A DNA stretch of 52,027 nt from JAKPKF01 sp964536135 (GCA_964536135.1 CAZHVM010000005.1:1-52027); one strand, 5' to 3'. Counted from the first letter of the stretch, positions 24,246 to 34,827 are shown. Numbers and translations are program-made. The notes: generated by a model not told the origin, from the sequence alone.

Positions 24246-26009
24246 ATGAATTGGAATTTAAAAACTCTGTACAAATCAGAAAAAGACCCTCAAATACAAA
24301 AAGACATAACACTCTCCCAAAAGGCAAATACCTCCTTCGTAACCAAATGGAGTAAAAACAAAAAATATCTTCAAGATCCAAAAATCCTACTACAAGCAAT
24401 ACAAGAATACGAAAAGTTAGAAGAAACACATGGACAATGCCAAAAACCACTCTACTACCTCTCCTTGCGATCATACCTGAACCAAACAGACCCTGTTATC
24501 AAGGGAATGTTAAACAAGCTCTCGGAGACAGCCACAAAGATGATAAACAATATTCAATTCTTTGAATTAGAAATCTCTAAAATACCAAAAGAAAAACAAA
24601 AAGAATTCCTTAATTACAAAGAGCTAAACAATTACAAACACTACCTTGAGCGACTCTTTCTTACAGGAAAATACCTACTGTCGGACAATGAGGAAAAAAT
24701 ATTTAATCTCATGTCCAAGACTTCCCATTCTAATTGGGAAAATATGCTCAGTGAACTTTTAGATAAACAAAGATTTACGATTTTAGATGAGAAAGGAAAG
24801 AAGCAAGATATTACATACAACGAAATATCTAAATATCTTAATTCCACAAACAAGAAAGTTAGAGACTATGCTAGTAAAAAGTTTAACAAAGTAAATAACC
24901 GGTATGCCGAGATAGCAGAGTTTGAAATCAACTCAATACTTGAAGCCAAGAAGATGTCAGATGATTACAGAAAAATCCCACGACCAGACTTAACAAGACA
25001 TATTGCAGATGACATAGATAGTGAAATTGTAGATACATTGGTTAAGGTAGTAACAGAGAATTTCAATATATCTCGACAGTACTACAAGAGAAAAGCGAAA
25101 CTTCTTGGTCTTAAAACGTTAGGATACCACGAGAGAAATATTCCTCTTAAAGGTGTAGACATGTCCTACCCTTACGAAAAAGGGATGAAGCTTGTTAAAG
25201 AAACATTTTCTTCTCTAGACCCTAAGTTCGAAGAGATACTAAATTCTTTTGAAAAAGAAAATATCTACGATGTATATCCAAAGGAAAGAAAAAGTGGTGG
25301 AGCGTTTTGTATATCTGTTAGTAGATCCCTACCTACATATATACTTCTTAACCACACAGACAGGTTAAACGATGTTCTTACAATCGCTCATGAAAGTGGC
25401 CATGGAATACATTCAATTCTTTCTAAAAAACAAAGTGAACTCAATAGTGGACATCCTATATCTCTTGCAGAGGTAGCAAGTACATTTTTTGAGGATTTTG
25501 TATTGGAGAAAATACTCGAGAAGACAGATGACAAGGATGTGTTGTTAGGGATCTTGGATAACAAATTAAACGGAGATATTTCCAGTATATTTAGACAGAT
25601 TGCTTTCTACAACTTCGAGAAAGAGTTACATACAACATTCAGAGAGAAAGGGTTTGTTCCAAAAGAAGAAATATCTAAAATCTTTTGTAAACATATGACT
25701 GCATATCTTGGAGATACAGTAGAAAAAGATGAAAGTATGAGAAATGGGTGGATATATGTTAGTCATTTTAGAAGTTTCTTCTATGTATATTCATATGCTA
25801 GTGGTTTATTGATATCCAAGGCACTACAGAAGATGGTAAAAGAGAATCCGAAAAATATCTCCTACGTGAAGACTTTTCTTGAGTCTGGGGGAAATAAATC
25901 TCCAAAGAGATTGTTTGAAGAAATGGATATAGATATTTCCAAAGATGAAATTTGGAAAAAGGGGATAAAGGAGATACAATATTTGTTAGATAAATTAAAT
26001 AATATATAA
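24246..26009 (+). CDS. pepF: Oligoendopeptidase F-like M3 metallopeptidase
   Basis: A 587-residue cytoplasmic zinc peptidase that trims short peptides. The zinc motif HESGH is at residues 382-386, and the third ligand Glu follows in SLAEVASTFFED, as in the M3 family. The N-terminal two-thirds is helical, as in thimet-type peptidases that restrict entry to short peptides. No signal peptide is seen. The next gene starts 3 nt after its stop, so both are probably on one transcript. Confidence 0.94.
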   Translation: MNWNLKTLYKSEKDPQIQKDITLSQKANTSFVTKWSKNKKYLQDPKILLQAIQEYEKLEETHGQCQKPLYYLSLRSYLNQTDPVIKGMLNKLSETATKMINNIQFFELEISKIPKEKQKEFLNYKELNNYKHYLERLFLTGKYLLSDNEEKIFNLMSKTSHSNWENMLSELLDKQRFTILDEKGKKQDITYNEISKYLNSTNKKVRDYASKKFNKVNNRYAEIAEFEINSILEAKKMSDDYRKIPRPDLTRHIADDIDSEIVDTLVKVVTENFNISRQYYKRKAKLLGLKTLGYHERNIPLKGVDMSYPYEKGMKLVKETFSSLDPKFEEILNSFEKENIYDVYPKERKSGGAFCISVSRSLPTYILLNHTDRLNDVLTIAHESGHGIHSILSKKQSELNSGHPISLAEVASTFFEDFVLEKILEKTDDKDVLLGILDNKLNGDISSIFRQIAFYNFEKELHTTFREKGFVPKEEISKIFCKHMTAYLGDTVEKDESMRNGWIYVSHFRSFFYVYSYASGLLISKALQKMVKENPKNISYVKTFLESGGNKSPKRLFEEMDIDISKDEIWKKGIKEIQYLLDKLNNI

Positions 26010-26011
26010 CT

Positions 26012-26461
26012 ATGAGTCCAGAAGGATTAAAAACTGATTGGTGGAATAGAGAAAAATCCTCTAGGATGACAAATACCGATCCATTAATTGAAGAACAATC
26101 TAGTGCTGTAAAGAGGTACCTTGATACCCAGGGATACAAGGGTTATTCTCTTGGGAAACCTGTCCTTTGTGGATGGACCTATCTTCAAATATGTATACTC
26201 GATCCTGAAAAGGAAGTCTCAGAGAATATCCTGATATTTGCCGATAACAAGAAAAAAACTTCCGAGGAGATAAAAGAAATAAAACCAATTGGGAAAGATC
26301 AATACCAATACAGCTATGATTCGTTCAACGAGAAATATTTGCTAGAATTTTCAATTCAGACTCCAACATACAAGGAACAACAAGAAACAGGATATCTTGG
26401 GGAGTTTGATACTAGGGGAGATATTTTAGCTATAAGGGAAAAAACCGGAAACGAGAGATAA
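26012..26461 (+). CDS. Hypothetical protein
   Basis: I do not recognise this 149-residue soluble protein. It has strand-rich patterns (LGKPVLCGWTYLQICILDP, QYQYSYDSFNEKYLLEF) and no signal peptide. It starts 3 nt after pepF and ends just before the opposite-strand tRNA-Gln. The pepF linkage suggests co-expression but says little about function. Confidence 0.62.
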   Translation: MSPEGLKTDWWNREKSSRMTNTDPLIEEQSSAVKRYLDTQGYKGYSLGKPVLCGWTYLQICILDPEKEVSENILIFADNKKKTSEEIKEIKPIGKDQYQYSYDSFNEKYLLEFSIQTPTYKEQQETGYLGEFDTRGDILAIREKTGNER

Positions 26462-26462
26462 A

Positions 26463-26533
26463 TTGCCGGACCTAGATTCGAACTAGAATTAACGGTTCCA
26501 GAGACCGCCGTCCTACCATTAGACGATCCGGCA
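26463..26533 (-). tRNA. tRNA-Gln(CTG)
   Basis: A 71-nt cloverleaf with acceptor TGCCGGA/TCCGGCA, anticodon stem GCGGT/ACCGT and loop CTCTGGA giving anticodon CTG. The T-loop reads TTCGAAT. The discriminator is A and no CCA is encoded. Confidence 0.94.
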
Positions 26534-26552
26534 TTAAAAACCAATTATATCA

Positions 26553-27233
26553 TTAATCTTTACTCTCTTGATATATCTTCTGTATATCAATAAACAAAGT
26601 ATTACTTCTCTCTTCGAATGATTTCTTTAACAAAGGCATAACCTTTTCCATTATCTCGGTACCTAACTTGTAATCACCTGTACCTTTCATAAGATGAGAT
26701 TTAAATGCTTGAATTGGATTTAAGAAATTCATCCAGTTTGAAGCATCTACATGACTTGTAATATACCAACATCCATCATCATTATGATATATCCTGGAGT
26801 GGAATCTCTTAATCCCAGGAGACAGTTTTGTAAGATAAAGGTTCAATAGGTGTTTCTTCTTGCCTGCTAATAACTTTGCGATATATTTCCACCCAGGGAT
26901 TAAATAGCCCCCAATATTAAAAACCATTAATATATCTCCGTTGTGGTATTCAGAGAAAGAAGTATCTACATTGAAGCCTACATCATCAAAAATATCTCTA
27001 ATCTGATTAACGGTAATAAACTCTGGCCTCTTGTTATAAAGCTTTATAATCCTCTCAACCTTATCCACTGTATATTCTCTATCATAAAGTCTTTTCCTCA
27101 TTTCATTATCTTTTTCCTCAATAAATTTCTTAGCATCCAAAATCTCATAATCTAAGGATATATTGGAATAAGTCTTTGTTGAAAAATCTCCGTAATCATT
27201 GACTGATCTTAGAATTGATGACCGTACTGACAT
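26553..27233 (-). CDS. Hypothetical protein
   Basis: I do not recognise this 226-residue protein. It is rich in Lys and aromatic residues, with a helical first half (FIEEKDNEMRKRLYDREYTV) and a segment FNIGGYLIPGWKYIAKLLAG that is mildly hydrophobic but too short on its own for a sure membrane span. It begins 1 nt after the stop of the upstream membrane protein gene, so gltX, the membrane gene and this gene form a tight minus-strand run. Confidence 0.62.
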   Translation of the reverse strand: MSVRSSILRSVNDYGDFSTKTYSNISLDYEILDAKKFIEEKDNEMRKRLYDREYTVDKVERIIKLYNKRPEFITVNQIRDIFDDVGFNVDTSFSEYHNGDILMVFNIGGYLIPGWKYIAKLLAGKKKHLLNLYLTKLSPGIKRFHSRIYHNDDGCWYITSHVDASNWMNFLNPIQAFKSHLMKGTGDYKLGTEIMEKVMPLLKKSFEERSNTLFIDIQKIYQESKD

Positions 27234-27234
27234 A

Positions 27235-27738
27235 TTATTTCTCCTCTTGTAATTTATTTATCGGCCACAACCAATTATTAATATGACCGAGTTGTTTAAT
27301 ATCATCCAGTACATCAAAAGTCATGTGGATGAAAATTGCAGAAAAAATTGTTACAAGGATATTCATCCCTAACAACATGGAAAGTCCCAAAGAAATAGAG
27401 ACAAGAAGATAGCCGACGATATTATGCAAAAGTAAATTATTTAATACTTTGTGATTTTTTGTTGCAATCTCCGCTACAAGCTTGAAATCTCTTTTTTTTA
27501 CACCAGATATTATATCTTTGTAGAATTGTTGATATTTTTTTCTGAATATAAAAAGACAGAGGAAATTATCCAAATCTATAACGAATGAAAATATTAAAAA
27601 GAGTATTAGAGAAGAAAATGAAAACGCTCCAAGATAGAATGAGAATAGTACAAAACCCAACAAAGCCAAAAGCAAATGCTGGGTATAGTGTCTAAGAGCC
27701 TTATCTTTTGCAAAATATTGGTTATAGATATTTAGCAT
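27235..27738 (-). CDS. Polytopic membrane protein, possibly DUF457/YdjM-like
   Basis: A 167-residue protein with about four hydrophobic segments. Polar residues within or next to them (H21 in HLLLALLGF, VIDLDNFLCL, LLHNIVGYL and HMTFDVLDD) resemble the His/Asp pattern of DUF457 'metal-dependent hydrolase' membrane proteins, such as YdjM/LexA-regulated proteins. This match is by pattern only. It overlaps the gltX end by 17 bp and is probably translated with it. Confidence 0.66.
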   Translation of the reverse strand: MLNIYNQYFAKDKALRHYTQHLLLALLGFVLFSFYLGAFSFSSLILFLIFSFVIDLDNFLCLFIFRKKYQQFYKDIISGVKKRDFKLVAEIATKNHKVLNNLLLHNIVGYLLVSISLGLSMLLGMNILVTIFSAIFIHMTFDVLDDIKQLGHINNWLWPINKLQEEK

Positions 27739-29341
27739 ATTTCTCTAATCTTTCTCTAACTTTTTCTTCTCCCAGTACAGCTATTACCTGATATAAATCT
27801 GGAGATTTGGTCTTTCTGGTTATAGCCACTCTTAGAACCATAGCTATCTCTCCAGCCTTTAGCCCCATATCATCTGCCAATTTCTTTACTACCTCAAACC
27901 ATGCTTCAACACTGTCTGAAATCTCAAAGACACCGAGATATCTCTCCAGAATCTCTTTCTGCTTCACACTATCAACTCTTTCAGAAATACTTTCGTATTC
28001 AATATTCTCAAACATAACGTCAAAGAATATCGCTAATTGCTCTCTTACATCTGCATACTTAACAATATCTTTCCTTACCTTTTGGCCCTCTCTCTCAATA
28101 CCAAATATCTGTATACAATAATCTCTGTTTTCTTTAAGAACATTTGCAATCTCTTTGTCATATTCCTGTGCCCAATTTAGTGCTTGTTCATATACCTGCA
28201 CCGCAGAAAGAGACGCTATGTGGTTTTTGCATATATCTTCAAGCTTTACGATGTCAAAAAGTGCTCCAGATTTATTTAGTTTTTCTAACTTAACATTAAA
28301 TTCATCTACAGATACATTTGGATTCTGGAGCCTCCAATCATAGAAATTAGAGTTTGCAATATTTAATAAATATTCTTTAACACCATCTACTGGATATCCA
28401 TTTTCAATGTAGAACATAACATCTGCCTCTGGATCTTTTCTCTTACTTAGCTTTCTCTTGCTACCATTATCTGTCTTCATCAAAGGAGAAAAGTGAGCAT
28501 ACGGAATATTTTTGAATCCAAGTTTTTGGAAAAGTTCAACATGTAATGGAACTGAGGAGAACCATTCATCTCCTCTAGTAATTAAGGTTATACCCATAAG
28601 TATGTCATCTATTGGATGAGCAAAATGGTATGTAGGATACCCATCTGACTTTAGAAGTACAGCATCCATATCGTTTTCGCGAAGAGTAACCCCGCCTTTT
28701 ATCAAGTCAATCATATTGAAAGATTTTTCAATATTTCCAGTGGAGTAAAGTCTTATTACAAATTTTTCATCCTTTTCTAACATTGTTTTTACATCATCTA
28801 AGCTTCTGTCTCTCCATGTTGCCCACTTTCCGTAGCAACCTGTCCTTAGTTTGTTTTCCTCTTGCTCTTTTCTAATATCTTCTAATTCCTTTTCAGTCAT
28901 AAAACATGGATAGGCATAGCCTTTTGATACTAGGTCTTTTGCGAATATTTTATAAATATCTAATCTTTTACTCTGTATGTATGGGCCATAATCACCTTTT
29001 GAATTTTGCTCATCGAACATTCCCTCGTCGAAGTCTATACCAAAGCCTTTGAATCCTTTTACAATTCCTTCTACACCATTTTTAACCTCTCTTGTTTTAT
29101 CTGTATCTTCTATTCGCAGGATGAAGATTCCATTACTTTGTTTTGAGAGATATCTTCCAACCAAACTAGTAAAAACACCTCCAATATGTAGAAATCCAGT
29201 AGGACTAGGAGCGAATCTAAGTACCATTGAGTTATCTGCCAATTCTCTTTTGGGGTACCTATTAAAGACATCTTGAGATGTTTCAACAACATCAGGGAAA
29301 AGCAATTGTGAAAGTATGACATTATCCTCTGTTGTTCTCAT
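27722..29341 (-). CDS. gltX: Glutamyl-tRNA synthetase
   Basis: A 539-residue class I synthetase. The motif FAPSPTGFLHIGG near residues 45-57 contains the HIGH-type site (HIGG), then RIEDTDK. The KMSKS-type site is KLSKRK near residue 300. The C-terminal anticodon-binding cage domain is present. It charges tRNA-Glu, and in bacteria lacking GlnRS also tRNA-Gln for amidation by GatCAB. A tRNA-Gln gene lies two genes downstream, but whether GlnRS exists elsewhere is unknown. Confidence 0.95.
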   Translation of the reverse strand: MRTTEDNVILSQLLFPDVVETSQDVFNRYPKRELADNSMVLRFAPSPTGFLHIGGVFTSLVGRYLSKQSNGIFILRIEDTDKTREVKNGVEGIVKGFKGFGIDFDEGMFDEQNSKGDYGPYIQSKRLDIYKIFAKDLVSKGYAYPCFMTEKELEDIRKEQEENKLRTGCYGKWATWRDRSLDDVKTMLEKDEKFVIRLYSTGNIEKSFNMIDLIKGGVTLRENDMDAVLLKSDGYPTYHFAHPIDDILMGITLITRGDEWFSSVPLHVELFQKLGFKNIPYAHFSPLMKTDNGSKRKLSKRKDPEADVMFYIENGYPVDGVKEYLLNIANSNFYDWRLQNPNVSVDEFNVKLEKLNKSGALFDIVKLEDICKNHIASLSAVQVYEQALNWAQEYDKEIANVLKENRDYCIQIFGIEREGQKVRKDIVKYADVREQLAIFFDVMFENIEYESISERVDSVKQKEILERYLGVFEISDSVEAWFEVVKKLADDMGLKAGEIAMVLRVAITRKTKSPDLYQVIAVLGEEKVRERLEKYAKYL

Positions 29342-29398
29342 AGTATAATTGGTAAGATTAATATTGATTGAATATATAACTACTGTTAAGATTATATC

Positions 29399-30709
29399 AT
29401 GACATTAACAGAAGCAGCATTCTGGACAAAAAGATTTGGTATTATAGCTGGAGGAGCCTTAGTTGTTTTCGTTGCTGTAGTATTAATAATAACAATGGTA
29501 GACAGAAACAATAATATGCCTCCTGCATATTTAACTGCAAATTTTGCATGTACAGATACTAAAGATGAATTTTTAGAACATAAGCTTTCTATTCCAACGT
29601 TGGGATTGGCAGATGGCTCAGAGATGCTTTTTGAGATAAAGACAGAGAGTGGGAAGATAGATTCACTCCCAAGAATTATAAATGTTTACAAATTTAGTAA
29701 TCCTACACAGTCTCTAAGTTCACAAGCAGATTCTAAGATATTGGCAAAAAAACTTGGTTTCAATCCTGATGCTGTAATTAGGAGAGGAACAGAGAGTTAT
29801 GTATGGGTAGATAGAGATACAAGTAGAACTTTAGAGATATCCGCAAAGAATTTGAATTTTACTCTTAAAACAGATACACAATATATTCGTACACAAGCTA
29901 AGAAAGGAACACTACCTACAGAACAGGAGGCAAAATCTAAAGCCATAAATTTGCTCAGATCACTTGGATTTACTTCTGAGGATTATGCATCTGGGATTCC
30001 AACGACTACTCTCATAGATGTCAATCCAGATGGTTCATTTAGTCAGGCTGCTTCCCTATCTGAAGCTGAGTTGATAAGGGTAGATTTAAAAAGGAGTAAA
30101 TCAATGATAACAATTGCATCAGATATTGTTGGGGCTGATTCAATGGTTGCTTCTCTAACAAGAAAACTTGGAGAACCTACACAGGAAACACCAATTATTA
30201 ATGACGAACGAATAACGGTATATACTTTCAACACTAGAGTTACAACCCTAAATCCAAACAAAAGCAATATTTCTGTTTACATAGGAGTACAGGAGAAATC
30301 TTCAGATGAATTAGCAGGAGTTTACCAGATAGATTATACCTACTGGCCAATACAGGAGACAAATTGTGGTACGTATGAGTTGGTATCTCCTCAGTATGCA
30401 ATACAACAGGTTCAATCTGGGAATGGAAGTTTAGTGTATCTAAACAGTGTAGGAGGAGATAGCGTAGTTGATTACATAGCCAAGAAGGTTACAAAGTTTA
30501 GCGTGTTCTACATTAATCTTACATACTATGAGAGTCCTACAGAACAAGAATATTTACAACCCGTATATGTCGTATCTGGAGAGGTTATTTTTGATGATGG
30601 CTCAAAGGGAGAATTCGATTATTACTATCCTGCAATTAACTATACTTCTATCCAAAATAAAATAGTTCTACCAGAACCAGAAGTTGTGGAAAATGATTCC
30701 CTGTTCTAA
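29399..30709 (+). CDS. Membrane-anchored exported protein of unknown function
   Basis: A 436-residue protein. Residues about 13-33 form a single membrane anchor with the rest outside. The outer part is strand-rich, with repeated patterns such as KLGFNPDAVIRRG, SLGFTSEDY and DEYIAKKV-like segments, and ends with VYVVSGEVIFDDGSKGEFDY. The layout loosely resembles YycH/YycI-type membrane regulators or PepSY-like folds, but I cannot assign a family. It is divergent from gltX with 57 bp between. Confidence 0.72.
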   Translation: MTLTEAAFWTKRFGIIAGGALVVFVAVVLIITMVDRNNNMPPAYLTANFACTDTKDEFLEHKLSIPTLGLADGSEMLFEIKTESGKIDSLPRIINVYKFSNPTQSLSSQADSKILAKKLGFNPDAVIRRGTESYVWVDRDTSRTLEISAKNLNFTLKTDTQYIRTQAKKGTLPTEQEAKSKAINLLRSLGFTSEDYASGIPTTTLIDVNPDGSFSQAASLSEAELIRVDLKRSKSMITIASDIVGADSMVASLTRKLGEPTQETPIINDERITVYTFNTRVTTLNPNKSNISVYIGVQEKSSDELAGVYQIDYTYWPIQETNCGTYELVSPQYAIQQVQSGNGSLVYLNSVGGDSVVDYIAKKVTKFSVFYINLTYYESPTEQEYLQPVYVVSGEVIFDDGSKGEFDYYYPAINYTSIQNKIVLPEPEVVENDSLF

Positions 30710-30718
30710 AGGATACTA

Positions 30719-32470
30719 TTACTTTTTCAGCTCTATACCTAAGATATCTAAATCTGTCTTATCAACTTCTCTTGGACAACCAGTCATAAGTTCCATACCA
30801 TTGCTCTTCGGGAATGCATATACTTCTTTAATGTTCTCCTCATCAAAAAGGATCATCATAAATCTATCTAACCCAGGAGCGAATCCACCATGAGGAGGAG
30901 CACCGTATTCAAAAGCAGATATCATGTGTGCAAACTTGGCCCTTGTCTCATCTTCAGAATATCCAACAATCTTAAATGCTTCAATCAATGTATCTGGATG
31001 ATAATTTCGGATTGATCCGCTTGCTAATTCATAACCATTGCATGTTAAATCATATTGTTGGGCTAGGATTTCATTCGGTTTTTGGTTTCCTAACGCTTCT
31101 AGACCACCTTCTGGCATTGAGAATGGATTGTGTGCAAAATCCCATTTATTATTTTTCTCATCCCACTCAAACATAGGGAAATCCACAATCCAACCAAAAG
31201 CAATTTTATTTGGATCTTTCAGATTAAGCATATCCCCCATTCTGCTTCTTAACCATCCCATAAGTTTTTGTGCTTTTAATTGCTCATCTGATATTACAAA
31301 TATTGTTTGTTTCCCAGATATTGAATAGCCATTTCCCTTAAGCTTATTCTTAATACTTAACTGAACACTATCCTCTAAGAATTTTGCCATTGGACCACCA
31401 AAGGCCTCATTTTCAAGAGAAAACCAAGCCAATCCCTTAGCCCCTTCTCTTTGAATTTCTACTGTCAATTTTTCAATTTCATTCTTATTAAATTCTCTAT
31501 TAACAAGTATCGCTTGACTACTTGGAAGGGATTTGAAGATGTTAATATCACTTTCTTTTAATTCGGATGTTAAGTCCGTTAAGAACATTTCATATCTTAA
31601 ATCTGGCTTATCACTTCCATATTTACTTAAAGCTTCTGTGTAAGTAATTTGGGGAAAAGGGAATTCCTTTAATTCTTTCTGAGTTAATTTCGAAACAACA
31701 TCTTTAAAGTACGGCTCTACTCTTTCGAAAAATTCTTGTTGTGTAACAAAAGAACATTCAACATCCAATTGATAGAAATCTCCAGAATGCCTATCTGCAC
31801 GAGGATCTTCATCTCTAAAACATGGTGCTATCTGAAAATACCTGTCTAGGCCACCAACCATTAATAGCTGTTTATACTGCTGAGGAGCCTGTGGAAGAGC
31901 ATAAAACTTGCCTCTGTGAATTCTACTAGGAACTAGAAAATCTCTGGCTCCCTCTGGAGAACTAACTGTCAGAAGTGGTGTCTGAACTTCAACAAATCCA
32001 TTATCACTAAACCAATTCCTTGTGAACAACATTAGCTTATGCCTCAACTCAATAAGATCTCTAATTCTTTTCCTTCGGATATCTAAATACCTATATTTTA
32101 ATCTCATCTTCTCATCGATATCATGGCCATCACCATCAAGAGGAAATGGTAAATTTTTTGATTTGTTTAAAATTTTTATAGATTTAGCAACAAGCTCTAT
32201 GTTTCCTGTTTCAAGCCCAGTGTTAACCAATGAGTCATCTCTTTTCTTTACAACCCCTTCGAATTCTACAACATATTCTAATCCTATTTTCTCTGCTTCA
32301 CTAAAAATATCGGGTGTATTCTTGTCAACAATAACCTGAATTTTACCAGACCAATCTCTCAGATCTATGAAAATCAGACCGCCATGATCTCTAACTCTAG
32401 CAGCCCATCCTGATATTTTAACTTCTTTTTCCAAATATTTAACTGTCTCAGAAATGATTATTCTTTTCAT
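30719..32470 (-). CDS. aspS: Aspartyl-tRNA synthetase (bacterial type)
   Basis: A 583-residue class II synthetase. The N-terminal OB-fold anticodon domain (GWAARVRDHGGLIFIDLRDW) is followed by motif 2 (FQIAPCFRDEDPRADR) and motif 3 (PPHGGFAPGLDR). The bacterial GAD insertion is present around residues 290-420. Length and insertion place it in the bacterial rather than the archaeal-type group. It may charge tRNA-Asn as well if the organism lacks AsnRS, which the window cannot show. Confidence 0.96.
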   Translation of the reverse strand: MKRIIISETVKYLEKEVKISGWAARVRDHGGLIFIDLRDWSGKIQVIVDKNTPDIFSEAEKIGLEYVVEFEGVVKKRDDSLVNTGLETGNIELVAKSIKILNKSKNLPFPLDGDGHDIDEKMRLKYRYLDIRRKRIRDLIELRHKLMLFTRNWFSDNGFVEVQTPLLTVSSPEGARDFLVPSRIHRGKFYALPQAPQQYKQLLMVGGLDRYFQIAPCFRDEDPRADRHSGDFYQLDVECSFVTQQEFFERVEPYFKDVVSKLTQKELKEFPFPQITYTEALSKYGSDKPDLRYEMFLTDLTSELKESDINIFKSLPSSQAILVNREFNKNEIEKLTVEIQREGAKGLAWFSLENEAFGGPMAKFLEDSVQLSIKNKLKGNGYSISGKQTIFVISDEQLKAQKLMGWLRSRMGDMLNLKDPNKIAFGWIVDFPMFEWDEKNNKWDFAHNPFSMPEGGLEALGNQKPNEILAQQYDLTCNGYELASGSIRNYHPDTLIEAFKIVGYSEDETRAKFAHMISAFEYGAPPHGGFAPGLDRFMMILFDEENIKEVYAFPKSNGMELMTGCPREVDKTDLDILGIELKK

Positions 32471-32510
32471 ATTTTGTAAATTACAACTCTATTTTTAAGA
32501 TTCTAACAGA

Positions 32511-34193
32511 TTAGTTACTAAATCTCCATTCTTTTACCATAAATTGTATATTTTCATTACCATTCCACACATTTAAATCTGGATACCCTATTACATCTAT
32601 ATTAGCATTTTCATTAACACTTTCTGTATCTTCATTACAATTGAAAAGGACAAGAGTTAAAAGATCTACTCCATTACCTTTTACAATTAACTTCATATGG
32701 TTTTTTTCTTGCCCCATTATATTCTTTCGCACTACAATTAAATTTTTTAAACAGATTATTGGCTTTGGATTCCCATATCCAAAAGGTTCTAACTTTTTAA
32801 GATCGTTTATTAATTCATTATCTATATCCTGCGTATCTACAAGAAGATCTATCTTAATATCTTTTTGCAAATCTTTTTCTGTAATTTTTTTGTTTGCAAA
32901 ATCCACAATCTTTTTTACAAAATCATCCATGCTCTCTACTTTTGCGCTAAAACCTGCAGCTAATTCATGACCACCGTATCGTTCTAGATATTTGTCGAAT
33001 TTTTCTAAAGTTTTAGTAATGTTGAAACCCTTAATACTTCTCGCAGAGCCCTTTATTACACCATTGTTGTTTGTTGTAACTATGACTGGTCTGTAGAACT
33101 GCTCTTGTAGTTTGCCTGCTACTAGTCCAATAATTCCCTCATGCCAATTCTCTCCCTGTACAAAGAGTAGTTTGTTTTCTAGATTAATATCTTCTTTAGC
33201 TACTTCAAAAATTTCTGCTGTTAATTTCTGTCTTTCAAAATTAATATCGTTTAGCTCATTAGATATCTCGTTACACTTCTTTTCATCTTTACTTACAAGT
33301 AACTTAACAGCTTCCATTGGAGAACCAATTCTTCCTGCGGCGTTTATCCTTGGACCAACTACATAGCCTAAGTGGTATGAATTAATATCTTTTGGTAGAA
33401 TACCAGCTCGCAGAATTAGAGAATTCAAACCAAGCCTTCCTCCTTTGGAAATTTGCTCTAGTCCATATTTAACAAATACTCTGTTTACATCTAGAAGTGG
33501 CATCATATCTGTAACTGTAGAAAGTGCTACAAGATCTAATCCATACGTTTTATCTTCTTCCATCTTTAATTCATACATTAATGCTTGAATCAGAAGATAT
33601 CCCACGGATGTACCACAAATCTCTTTGTAAGGATACTCTTTTCTTGGATACATCTGATGAATAAGAATATATTCAAGATTTTCTGAGATATCTTCTGGTG
33701 GTTGGTGATGGTCTGTTATCACAAAGTCCAGATCTTTTAGATGTTTAGTTATTAATTCCTTATCTCTTACACCACAGTCAACTGTTACCAGTAGGTCACA
33801 ACCTAAGTCTTTTACATCCTGTATGGAAGATTCTGTAAGACCATAACCCTGATCAATCCTGCTTGGAATGTATGGGATTGCATCTACTTTCTTACCTAAA
33901 ACTTTTGAAACATCTCTAAAAAGAAACTCCCACAGAAAAGCAGAAGCACAGATACCATCACAGTCGAAATCTCCATGAATTACAATTCTTTTATCTTCCT
34001 TTACATACTTTAGAATCTTCTTTGCAGCTTTAGTAGCACCGTAGAGTTTCTTGTATGAAGGGATTGTATCAAGAGATGGAGAGAGATGCTTTTTACTGTT
34101 TTTAATACCTCTGTTTTCAAGGATTGTTTCTACAAGATCTTCTTTTTTGTTTTCTGGTATTATCCAGTTACTTTTACTTTGTAGACTCATCAT
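32511..34193 (-). CDS. recJ: Single-stranded-DNA exonuclease RecJ
   Basis: A 560-residue DHH-family 5'-3' exonuclease. Motif I is IHGDFDCDGICASAF, the DHH motif is in VITDHHQPP, and the DHHA1 domain has GRIGSPMEA and RSIKGFNI. A C-terminal OB-like domain ends the protein. It resects 5' ends for RecA-mediated repair and assists mismatch and base repair. It overlaps recX by 20 bp and so is the third gene of a recA-recX-recJ run, a functionally coherent order. Confidence 0.94.
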   Translation of the reverse strand: MMSLQSKSNWIIPENKKEDLVETILENRGIKNSKKHLSPSLDTIPSYKKLYGATKAAKKILKYVKEDKRIVIHGDFDCDGICASAFLWEFLFRDVSKVLGKKVDAIPYIPSRIDQGYGLTESSIQDVKDLGCDLLVTVDCGVRDKELITKHLKDLDFVITDHHQPPEDISENLEYILIHQMYPRKEYPYKEICGTSVGYLLIQALMYELKMEEDKTYGLDLVALSTVTDMMPLLDVNRVFVKYGLEQISKGGRLGLNSLILRAGILPKDINSYHLGYVVGPRINAAGRIGSPMEAVKLLVSKDEKKCNEISNELNDINFERQKLTAEIFEVAKEDINLENKLLFVQGENWHEGIIGLVAGKLQEQFYRPVIVTTNNNGVIKGSARSIKGFNITKTLEKFDKYLERYGGHELAAGFSAKVESMDDFVKKIVDFANKKITEKDLQKDIKIDLLVDTQDIDNELINDLKKLEPFGYGNPKPIICLKNLIVVRKNIMGQEKNHMKLIVKGNGVDLLTLVLFNCNEDTESVNENANIDVIGYPDLNVWNGNENIQFMVKEWRFSN

Positions 34194-34827
34194 TTATGAA
34201 TTTTTCAATTAAATCCCAATTAAATCCTTTTCTTCGAAGGAAATCTATCTTCTTCCTGTCCTCTAAATATATTTTTTGATCTTTAAATCTTTTTCTATAT
34301 GTAGATACCAGTATAGTGTACTCATCACTTAGCATTTCGCAGAGGACTTTTTCAACAATATCTTTAGAGACTCCTTTCGATATGAGTTCACCATATAGTA
34401 TATTTTTGCCCCTTGGTTTGTATTTTATTCTACTTTCTACAAACAGTTGAGCATATTTCTCATCGTTTAGATATTCATACTCCAAGAGTTTTTTAATTAC
34501 AAATTCTTCAATACCTGAAAGATCTTCTTTAGATATATCTTCGAACCATTTCCCCTTTTTCTTAAATGCTAAATCTTTCAAATATCTTCTTACTTGAAAT
34601 TCTGTTTTAGGAGATCTAACAAGATATGATACGGTTCTGTCAAAGAATCTAGCTCTTAATTCTGCTTTAAGTATCTCATTTAATTCGTTTTCGAAAAGTT
34701 CCTTCCCTTGATATATCCCGAATTGGGCAACAACGTTTAAAGATACTCCACAGAAAAAGTTTTCATCTACGTACATATTCAAACGAGAGCTATCTCGTTT
34801 CTGAGTCTCAAGTACAGTTACTTTCAT
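34174..34827 (-). CDS. recX: Regulatory protein RecX
   Basis: A 217-residue helical protein built of three-helix repeats, for example RSPKTEFQVRRYLKDL and LNDEKYAQLFVESRI followed by KPRGKNILYGELISKG, the RecX signature region. RecX caps or dismantles RecA filaments. It begins 3 nt after recA and overlaps recJ, and should be co-transcribed with both. Confidence 0.9.
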   Translation of the reverse strand: MKVTVLETQKRDSSRLNMYVDENFFCGVSLNVVAQFGIYQGKELFENELNEILKAELRARFFDRTVSYLVRSPKTEFQVRRYLKDLAFKKKGKWFEDISKEDLSGIEEFVIKKLLEYEYLNDEKYAQLFVESRIKYKPRGKNILYGELISKGVSKDIVEKVLCEMLSDEYTILVSTYRKRFKDQKIYLEDRKKIDFLRRKGFNWDLIEKFINDESTK